This document shows positions 32,450 to 64,000 of a stretch of 64,000 bases of DNA, one piece after another. The first letter of the stretch is position 1. Every line of letters begins with the position of its first letter. A model generated the notes under the pieces. That model worked only from the letters and a program-made list of their open reading frames with translations, was not told the DNA's origin and made no database searches. Made by a program: the position numbers and the translations under genes. Source of the stretch: Pyrocephalus nanus (Eukaryota > Chordata > Aves > Passeriformes > Tyrannidae); NCBI GenBank assembly GCA_038380795.1, contig CM076270.1, positions 16,155,001 to 16,219,000 on the forward strand, in the 5' to 3' direction.

Positions 32450-33240
32450 TATTGTGGTGCAGATGAAATGGTGGTCAGGGCAGGCAAAGGCCAGGAACTG
32501 GCTGTTTCCTTGCTCCTTTAGCGTGGGATCAATCCTCAGACTATGTACCAAAATACTCAATTTTGGTCTAGTATCCTAATTTCAGAGGCAGGTTCCTGAA
32601 AACTGTGGCGGTACATTTAATTTGGGAAGCACAACAGCTCACCCCAGTGTTGGTGATACAGACTGTCCAGGGAAAGTAAAGGCCAGCAACAGCTTTCTGT
32701 CCTGGCATATTTTTTGTGGGAGCAATCCCCAGAAGAATTCAGTTTTGGAGGTGATATTTTCTTTCAGTAGCCCACCTCTGAAATTTGGATAACATTGCCT
32801 TTCCTGTGGAACAAAAGTACCCACCCCTAGAGTTTTGTCTGCTTGGGGGAGGCATAGGCCAGCAACAGCTTTCTGTCCTGGTACCTTTTCTTTTGGAGCA
32901 ATCCCTTGATGTATTCTATTTTGGAGGGTGCCTCTATGTTTCAGAGGTCAGTTCCTGATGTTGTATGACATAGTCTTTCCCTTGGGAAGGACAGCATCTA
33001 GCCCCAGTGTTGGTGGTGCAGATGTTAGGCTTCCCAGGGGATATAAAGGCCAGAAACACCTCTCTGTCCTGACACCTTTTGTTTGGGAGCAGCCCCCAGA
33101 TGTATTCTACTCTGGAGATGGCATCTGAATTTTGGGGTGGGTTCCTGATATTGTATGACAGAGCTCTTCCTTGATAAGGTCAGCAGCTGGCCCCAGTGTT
33201 CCTGGCGCAGATGACATGGTGCCCAATAAAGATAAAGGCT
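32450..33240 (-). repeat. The same about 190-bp repeat in inverted orientation
   Basis: The reverse complement of the marker (agcaacagctttctgtcctgg) occurs at about 32680, 32855 and 33042, followed by tttgtgggagcaatccc-type segments, which are the complement of gggattgctccca in the forward arm. The orientation switch lies between about 32400 and 32470. Together with the forward arm this forms a long imperfect inverted repeat. Confidence 0.75.
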
Positions 33241-33270
33241 AACCCAGCATAGCTGCTTTTTCCCTAACAG

Positions 33271-33692
33271 CCACCCTGGTTTACCACATTCCCAGCACTG
33301 GGAACAGCCCCAAGCTTCCCTGGAAGGTTCTGCACGGCAGCCTGGCCTTGGTAGCATTCATCCTGGTCGTGCTGGGGCTGGTGGTCATGTTCCACTCCAC
33401 GATTCCCACGGAACGCCCAACATGTACTCACGGCACAGCTGGCTGGGGAAGGCACTACTCTGTTCTTCTGCTGGGTGGGACCCACCCTGGCCCTCCCAAA
33501 CCCCCCAGTTTCCCAAGTTTTCCATCCTCACCATCTCTTCCCTTAGCGGGCTGTGGGTTTTGCAGTGTTCCTGTTTCCCTTGGGTTCCCAATGGTCTACA
33601 AGCACGTCCACGTCTTCAGCTCCACCATCCTCGTGTTTTCTGTGGTTTCCTGTGTGCTGGGAATCAACGAGAAGCTTTTCTTCAGCCTGTGA
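33271..33692 (+). pseudogene. Broken cytochrome b561-family fragment
   Basis: Cytochrome b561 proteins are transmembrane electron carriers that reduce ferric iron or monodehydroascorbate. After an AG acceptor at 33269-33270 the translation reads LVYHIPST, PWKVLHGSLALVAFILVVLG and LVVMFHS. Then, in another frame, comes NMYSRHSWLG, a hallmark of the family. After a possible intron (donor near 33474, acceptor cttag near 33548) come VGFAVFLFPLGSQW and, in yet another frame, MVYKHVHVFSSTI and GINEKLFFSL before TGA at 33690. At least three frame changes and the missing N-terminal half mark it as a pseudogene, unless these are sequencing errors. It resembles CYB561, CYBRD1 and CYB561A3; I cannot say which is the parent. 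Confidence 0.7.
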
Positions 33693-33699
33693 GCACTGG

Positions 33700-34075
33700 G
33701 GGGAGGGGGCTCGAGGGAAGTTGGTTTCAGGGATGGGGGGACCCCTTACAGGGATGGGGGGGCTCAGAAAGATCCCTCAGAGGGAGAAGGGGGCTTGAGA
33801 AGATCCCTCACAAGGATAGGGGGGCTTGGAGAGACACTATGCAAGGATGGTGGGGGGGGCTTAGGGAGAGCCCTTGCAGAGACTTGGGAGGCTTGGGAAG
33901 ACCCCTCACAGGGGTGGGGGCCCAGGAAGATCCCTTGAAAGGATGGGGGGGTGCTTGAGAAGGTCCCTCACAGGGATAGGGGGGCTGTGGTGGACCACTT
34001 GCAGAGATAGGGGGGCTTGGGGAAAGCCTGCACAGCGATGGGGGGGCTCAGGGGAGCCCTTACAGAGATGGCTTT
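33700..34075 (+). repeat. G-rich minisatellite, period about 35 bp
   Basis: About ten degenerate units with the pattern GGGGGGCTTGGGRAR, CCCTYRCAGRGAT and then runs of 5-8 G. Multiple close G-runs give strong G-quadruplex potential on the plus strand. Confidence 0.85.
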
Positions 34076-34444
34076 AAAAACTCAGTAGGGAAAATTTAAT
34101 ACTGCTTGAGCCACCCCCTTACAATAGTAGAGGTGTGGGGGGGAATCGAAGAAAACAAGCCCGTGGGAGGTTTAAAATGCTAGAGTCACGATTTTACTGA
34201 GGTAAAACTTTCAAGTAACACAATAATACATAGAAAAATGGTTTACCCACAAAACCAACAAAAGCAAGATGCTATCTGCCCCCTCACCCCTAGGGCAAAA
34301 GAAAAAAGGGCTTCAGTTCCCGTGCAGCCCAGCAGAACAAAGAAGGTACTGTGGTGGCAAACAGGTTTCCGCTGTTTAACGCCCTCCTTGGCCAGACAAA
34401 AGCAACGGGGAACAGGGGCAAAATAAAACCTAGAAGGCTATTCG

Positions 34445-34560
34445 CACATGAAAGGGGAAGGTCAGCAAAACCTTTCTGTCCTGACACGTTTCGTTTGAGG
34501 CTGGTGACGTTTTCACCTTTGGATCCGCACTTTGGGTTGTCGTTTTGTGAGTACGCACCT
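34445..34560 (-). repeat. Isolated diverged copy of the about 190-bp repeat
   Basis: aaggtcagcaaaacctttctgtcctgacac followed by tttcgtttgaggctgg matches the inverted-arm units (compare 33040-33090), about 1.2 kb beyond the main array. Confidence 0.5.
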
Positions 34561-35660
34561 CCACCTAGTGGGACACTTGAACGGTGACATTGGTGAACGT
34601 CCACTACATGGCGCTGTGTATTTGAAAAAGACGTAAATGCGTCAAGGTTCTCTCAAAAGCACCAAAAATGAACATCCAAAGCTGAAACTGTCCTTCACAG
34701 CCCTCAAAAAAGAAATGTGCCAGCACAAGAAAGAGTTCACTGACATGACCTTCTGTTTTCAAAAGTGTATTTGCACAACAATCAAGTGACAGTTCCTCCT
34801 GCGTGCGTGACTGGCTCAAAACCACCAGATGGGAGGCGGTGGGGGGAGCAGGGCGAGCTCTGTGTGGGTGGGACGGCCACGGCTCCACCGCTGCCCCAGA
34901 CCGGCAGTGACCACAGAGCCCGCAGTGAGCCCCCAAGGGCGCCGGCCCGGCGTGGGGGACCCCCGGGAAACATTAAAGAGCAGGTGCCCCTCTGGGGGGG
35001 ACCCCAGCGGAATGAAGCAGATAAAGGACAGTGACACGGGTGTCGCGTGGTGCGCTCCGCTATGATTTAAAAGCAGCTGAGACCAACACTGGATCCCAGT
35101 GTAGTGACTATACGCCTTTCTCTCTTCTAACTTCTTCTCAATTTGTATTGTAAGCCAGACTAAAAAATTCCAGTGATATCCTTTTAAGGGCCTTGTATCT
35201 GGTAAGGTAAAGGTTCTGAAGTGCCTTTCTTTGTCTGGATGTCGTTTTAAAATCTGCCAAGTACCTTGTTCTACCTTAATGTTCCGAAGTTTGTAATAAA
35301 AGTTTATTAAACCTCCTGGGAATTTTGTTCTATCTCCCGTGCGCCGCCCAGACTAAATCAAACTACGCTCCCCCAAACCCACCTGAGTGGACTGAGACGA
35401 TTATACCCTCACAGCTCCCACAGGAGAGGCCTCAGAAGCCCTAAAAAGCCTCACAGCCCCCAAGGTCCTCCAAGATGCCCTATGCCTCACAGCCCTCCGA
35501 TGCCTCAAAGACCTGAACATCCCGCCGCAGCCCCGCAGGACACACTCGCCCCGCCGGGTCCCGCCCCGGCCCTCCCGGCCCCTCCTCATTCGCGCCCCGC
35601 CCCCGGCGCCCCCCGCGCACGCGCGCGCCCCCTCGCGCACCTGTTCCCGCCGCTGCCCGG
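34561..35660. other. Intergenic region upstream of SFT2D3
   Basis: No recognisable coding exon. AATAAA at 35294-35299 and the mixed AT/GC composition do not identify a gene. The last about 150 bp are very CpG-rich and are probably the SFT2D3 promoter. Confidence 0.35.
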
Positions 35661-35702
35661 ATGCGGCTCCTCCCCCGCAAGATGGCGGTCACCCCTCTGT
35701 AG
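35661..35702 (+). promoter_or_regulatory. Upstream ORF in the SFT2D3 leader
   Basis: Two in-frame ATGs (35661 and 35682) share one stop, TAG at 35700-35702, giving uORFs of 13 or 6 codons (the shorter is MAVTPL). The second ATG lies in CAAGATGGCGGT, a YY1/TISU-like context. The main start is 26 bp after the uORF stop. Confidence 0.5.
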
Positions 35703-35728
35703 CGCCCGGTGCCGGTGCCCGCCCCGCC

Positions 35729-36391
35729 ATGGCGGACCTGGGCCGGCAGCTGCACGAGTACCTCGCGCAGTCCAAGGCCGCTGCCGCTGGCAGCCCCAGC
35801 GCGGGCCCCGCGCCGCCGCCCGCCGGCGGATCGCAAGCGGAGGAGGGGGAGAGCGGCGGGCTGCGGGCCTGGCTGGGCGCGCTGAACCCTTTCCCTCCGG
35901 GCGCTGTCGCCGGCACCCCGGGCAGCGCCGCGTGGCCGTGGGCGGGCGAGGCGGACCCGTGGCTGCCGGGGCTGTCGCGCTGGCAGCGGCTGGCGGGCAG
36001 CGCGCTGTGCGTGCTGCTGGCCGCGCTGTGCTTCGGGCTGGCCGCGCTGTGCGCGCCGCTGCTGCTGCTCCGCGCCCGCAAGTTCGCGCTTCTCTGGTCG
36101 CTCGGCTCGCTGTTCGCGCTGGGCGCCGCCGCGCTGCTGCGCGGGCCCGCCCGGCTGCTGCGGGAGCCGGGGCGCGGGTCGCTGCTGTACCTGGCGGCGC
36201 TGCTCGGGACGCTGTACGCCGCCCTGGTGCTGCGCAGCACCGCGCTCACCGCGCTGGGCGCTGCCGCTCAGCTCGGCACCGCCGCCGCCGCGCTCCTGGC
36301 CGCGCTTCCTGGAGGCGCCGCCGGCCTGCGGCGCCTGGCCGGGCTGTTCGGCGCCGCGCTGAGCGGCCGCGGCAAGGTACTGCCCCTGTGA
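35729..36391 (+). CDS. SFT2D3: SFT2 domain-containing protein 3, intronless
   Basis: SFT2/Got1-family proteins are four-pass membrane proteins linked to vesicle traffic between endosome and Golgi. The single-exon ORF encodes 220 aa; human SFT2D3 is also intronless and of similar length (about 215 aa). MADLGRQLHEYLAQSK opens a hydrophilic N-terminal third, and the linker SRWQRLAGSALCVLLAALCF leads into TM1 (about 88-115). TM2 is about 118-137, TM3 about 151-173 and TM4 about 177-196. The start has a strong context (CCGCCATGG). GC content is extreme. WDR33 lies tail-to-tail on the other strand, as in mammals, which supports the identity. A uORF precedes it. Confidence 0.93.
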   Translation: MADLGRQLHEYLAQSKAAAAGSPSAGPAPPPAGGSQAEEGESGGLRAWLGALNPFPPGAVAGTPGSAAWPWAGEADPWLPGLSRWQRLAGSALCVLLAALCFGLAALCAPLLLLRARKFALLWSLGSLFALGAAALLRGPARLLREPGRGSLLYLAALLGTLYAALVLRSTALTALGAAAQLGTAAAALLAALPGGAAGLRRLAGLFGAALSGRGKVLPL

Positions 36392-37622
36392 GAGCGGCCG
36401 AGCCCGGCCCTGCCGCCGCCCCGGCGGAGGAGCGGCCGTGTCAGGGGGACTGACTCGCCCGCGAACTGGAGAGCCTTGAGCTCTCGCCAGCCGACTCCGA
36501 GACGGGGGACGCCGCTCCCTCCGCGCCCTGCCGGGTTTTCCTCGCCGGTTCTCCAAGATGAGCAGCAGCGGCTGGCGGCCCGGAGCGGCCCCGGTGTCCC
36601 CGAGCTGTCCCTGCCGCGCTCAGGTTTCAGCCTGGCGGCGTTTGCCTTACCGCGCAGCCAGCTCCATAGCCATGGCCTGGAGTCGCTCCACTGCTGGGTA
36701 GGAGCTGGACGCATCCCACTTCTCTACCTCCAGGATGGCACCACGTGGCTGTTGCCGCTGCTTCAGACCGTGAGCGAGATCGGAGCCGACGCGGTGCAAT
36801 TGTGGACCTGCCTTTTACCGAGCAGCGGCCGAGGCGCGCAGTGCCGACGAATGCTGAAACACGAAGATGATGTAGCAAAATCTGATCACGTCTGGGGGAC
36901 AACGTTCAAAAATTAACTGTTTTTACCTCATTTTGTGCTGACCCCTACACTCTGAACGTGCTGTGGGGAATCTGAAGATTGTGGCCACTAAACTGCTTTT
37001 CTCTCTAAAACCAGCTTTAAAATACCATGCAGTAAGTGAAACAAACTTTCCTGGGGCTGTGGGTCGCAAGGACTGCCCATAATTGTAAGGGGGGGGGTGT
37101 CTTCCTGCATGACAATAAGAGGATGAAAGGTGCTAATATTAATAAGGAGCCTTGGCCTTTGCAGGTACTGCTGCCTTAGAACTGCTGTAAGGGACCAAAT
37201 CCTCAGGCTTTAAAAGGGTAGCTCATCTCTTAGAACTTTATTTTGTATATTATATATATTTTGCTCTCTGAACTGGGGCAGAAATTGCTTCCTTGTCACA
37301 GCATGACCTTCAAAAATATTTGCTAATAACGGGAGCTCTGTTTCAGTGCAGAAGCCAAGCCTTACTTAGGAAGGTGCTGAATTCAGGGTGACAGAGCTGG
37401 GTGCTCCCGTTTGGGCCGTGCACGGGGCTACTGCAGGGAAACGGGACCACCTCACATGCGCAGAGCCGCAGGATCTCATGGAGCGTTTGTGCCTCATGGA
37501 CAAAATAAAACCCAATACTGCAGTACTTACCTGCTACCACAACTTAAGGTTTAACGTATTCACCAAATACTTCACTGAATTAAATTGTCAAAGGGGGTAC
37601 TTAAATGTACATAGATTGCTTT

Positions 37623-37628
37623 AATAAA
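37623..37628 (+). terminator. Candidate SFT2D3 polyadenylation signal
   Basis: AATAAA about 1.2 kb after the SFT2D3 stop; an alternative AATAAA lies at 37504-37509. The intervening sequence carries no other gene and reads as 3' UTR. Confidence 0.45.
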
Positions 37629-40112
37629 ACAACTTGCGTCCAGTTGTCAATATAGACATTTCACTAATGGTCACTTTTTTTTTCCCATAAAAATGTAGAT
37701 CAGAGCTATCTGAATAGCATTAAATTAGTTCTCTCATTTTTACAACTTCTAAGCTACAGTATTTAAAATTGATTTTATTCCTAACAGCAGTATAAAATTA
37801 AACTAATCTGAGACAAGATGGAGCTCTAAACTCACAGGCAGAGCATAAGATTCTACGTGCAACACTGGTAAAAGAACATGACCTGAAGAATACAGAAGTA
37901 TATTCCCATTAAATAATTGTGTCTATTTCCAAGGAATAGTGAGTCATGGTATCATGGACTGGGAAGCTACTTCTGTCTCTCCTGCTATGCTGTCCCCTAA
38001 GATTTTGTACAAATGCTAGCTAATTACCAAGTTTTCTTATAACTTTCTGAGTATATTTCATGACTGTGAAATATTTCAAAACTTAACTGAAGAAGCTGCC
38101 CTTTGATGAAGAATATGACTTAACATCAAGTACTGTAGTGATGTAAGGAATTAACCACCCATCAGAGGAAATAAAAGTTATCTACATAAAACTGGGTTTC
38201 CTATAGTAAGGTATGCTCTAACTTGGTTTGGTAGAGGACTGTGGTTTAATTAAAGCCTAAATCACATATGCTATTAGACCTCTTTTAGCCCCTAAAACAT
38301 ATACAGGGCTTGCTAACAATAAAAACAGGGCAAGCTTTCCTCTTTGCCAGTAATTACCATGAAAACTTCAGGACAGATCCTAACTCCCACACATATACAA
38401 AAAGTGACAAAGGCCCTTCAGACAGAGCTAAAAAGCACTTTTTTACACTCTCAAGGGAGAAACTGTCATATCAGATGCATCTCAGATGTTTCCCAGTTAA
38501 TTCCCTTAAGACTATTCTGTCTCTCCTGAGCCCCATGACAAGGATGTTACAGGCTAATGATCACTTAGAATTTTCAAATGCCATTTTATATACTACAATT
38601 AAAAAACTAGGAAAAAACCCCTACTTGTGGCTGCCTGAACCAAGAGAACAACAGCTAAGCATGTGTGCTTCGAGGTCTTTAAGTAAGATCATCAGGACTT
38701 GATCCAGTCTTTGGTAAACCTGACTGTATGAGAAGTCAGATGCAATAGCTGTCATGTGTCACTGGTGTTGCAGGAGCCTCTAGAACTACATTGACATGTA
38801 TTTTATTATAACCTGGAATTCAAGGCAGGAGAAGGGGAAGCCTGGTAGTAATTTTATACATTATATGCTATACTTTTAATGTAGAAGTTTCCTGAGAAGG
38901 TCTGTAGAATAGGTACTTAGATAGTAACATTTTCACTGAGGCTTATGGTATTAAAGGAACCTTTTGATAACCTGGTGGCTGGAGATGATTAACATGAATG
39001 ATTTATGGGGAAGACAAACTCAAGGTTGGTAAGCAGCTTTATTATGAAATGTGGGAAATTGGAGTAACCCCTACTTCTCATTTCCCTTCTCTAGTAAAAT
39101 CAGATAACAATATCCTAAAGAAAAAGACACTTAAAAAATGTTAATATGGAAGTGATGAACTATTGAGGTTTGCACTTCAGCAATTAATGCACCAGACTCT
39201 GCTAAACACCCATAGCTTTAAGCAATGTGTCATACAGCTGTTGTAAAACACATCAGTCAAGCTGCTAAACTTCGTTCTTTCTCAATTTCTATAAACAGAT
39301 GCTGTTTTGAACAAAAATCCTTGAGTCGCCCAAGTGAAGACAGTGTTTGTCATGATGTCTGTCTTGCAATCCAGGTTATAACTCACACTGTGTCTTTGAC
39401 AACTTGTTCTAAATGGTGTTCCATGTTTTTCTTTTCCAGGATGGCAGACTAGCAAGCAGCGGTGATTGCCTGGGTTTTGGAATTTTAACATCAGCACCAC
39501 TTGTAATCTGTACACAGCTGTGGCTAAAGGTGAAAATGAAGGTTCTCTGTGCATGATAAACCCAAAAACTACGAGTCAGCTCTCGGTATTTTAAATGGCT
39601 GAGATTTCAGGAGGTAGTTCTGTTGCTCCATCTGAAACACAAGTTTGCCTAAAGACAACCCCCTATAGTAATAGGTGAGTAAAGAATCACACACTGCGTT
39701 GATTTTTTGTTAATTTTTGCGCAAATTACATTCTGTATTCATACAAAAACAACGTAACTCTTTGACAAACTGTACATATAGAAACAAGTTCCTGTCTGGA
39801 GGTGAACTGAAATCTGTGGAAGTGCTCCATCTCCCCCAACACTTAAAAAAAATTCCAGCTCTTCACAAATAAAGTAGGTAAGAAAGTGAGGAAAATGGGA
39901 GTGGAGAGGACAAAACAAAGGTAGCTACAATATTGCAGCTAGAGGCAGTTGACTGATTTAGGAAAAGACCCTTGTTAGGAACTAAAGCACATTCAGTTAT
40001 CCCAGTTAAGAATCCAGGTTCATTCGTGGCATTGCAGATGACTCAGTCCAGAGTAGCAGTCTATTTAAATATTGTCCTGCAAGGACTGGGCGTGACCCAG
40101 CCAAAGCCTCTT
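37629..40112. other. Tail-to-tail interval, WDR33 3' UTR side
   Basis: AT-rich and non-coding. The WDR33 3' UTR must start at 40112 and run leftward. Minus-strand AATAAA candidates are at 39043-39038 and 38817-38812; I cannot choose between them. Confidence 0.4.

Positions 40113-64000
<23,888 letters not shown>

Noticed and set aside
35050..35350. LTR-like appearance (TATA-like atttaaaagc, AATAAA, then a GC-rich tail).
   Set aside because: No terminal repeats, target-site duplication, primer-binding site or matching second LTR could be seen.
36476..36916. A 146-codon plus-strand ORF after SFT2D3.
   Set aside because: No recognisable domain; it lies in the expected 3' UTR of SFT2D3 before its polyA signals.

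Overview
This is a vertebrate nuclear window, almost certainly from a bird. Genes have many short exons with GT/AG borders. There is an avian-type CR1 fragment near 52.06 kb. The first gene block keeps the order known in amniotes (ERFE, KLHL30, ESPNL), and the last keeps another known neighbour pair (SFT2D3 and WDR33). No bacterial or organellar features are present.

Layout. 1.4-10.4 kb is a conserved block with all genes on the minus strand: ERFE (erythroferrone, complete, 311 aa from my exon model), KLHL30 (complete, 574 aa) and the 3' part of ESPNL (517 aa, no ankyrin repeats visible). 11.67-26.31 kb is a striking head-to-tail array of about 5.6 units of 2,610-2,616 bp at very high identity. 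Each unit carries a compact minus-strand RING-finger (C3HC4) gene with its own TATA box and a polyadenylation hexamer that starts on the base after the stop codon. Upstream in each unit lies a second conserved ORF with a signal-peptide-like N-terminus and a YY1/TISU-type ATG. 27.46-28.74 kb is a complete FBXL12-like F-box/LRR gene (plus strand, 3 exons, 312 aa), with an internally deleted partial copy near 31.2 kb. 31.6-34.6 kb is a repeat-rich stretch: diverged tandem units of about 190 bp that switch orientation near 32.4 kb, a broken cytochrome b561-family fragment and a G-rich minisatellite. 35.7-37.6 kb is SFT2D3 (plus strand, intronless, with an upstream ORF). 40.1-58.1 kb holds 15 C-terminal-coding exons of WDR33 (minus strand), tail-to-tail with SFT2D3; its 5' exons lie beyond the right edge. 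58.1-64 kb appears to be a large WDR33 intron.

How it fits together. The two conserved blocks (ERFE-KLHL30-ESPNL and SFT2D3-WDR33) sit on different parts of chromosome 2q in human. The RING array, F-box duplicates, inverted repeats and pseudogene occupy the interval between them, and ESPNL loses its recognisable 5' part just there. The most notable item is the RING array: a set of self-contained, homogenising RING-type (probable E3 ubiquitin ligase) genes next to an F-box gene (also a ubiquitin-ligase component) that has itself been partly duplicated. Exon borders were derived by hand from splice signals and reading-frame continuity. Product names come from recognisable conserved segments, not from a database search.
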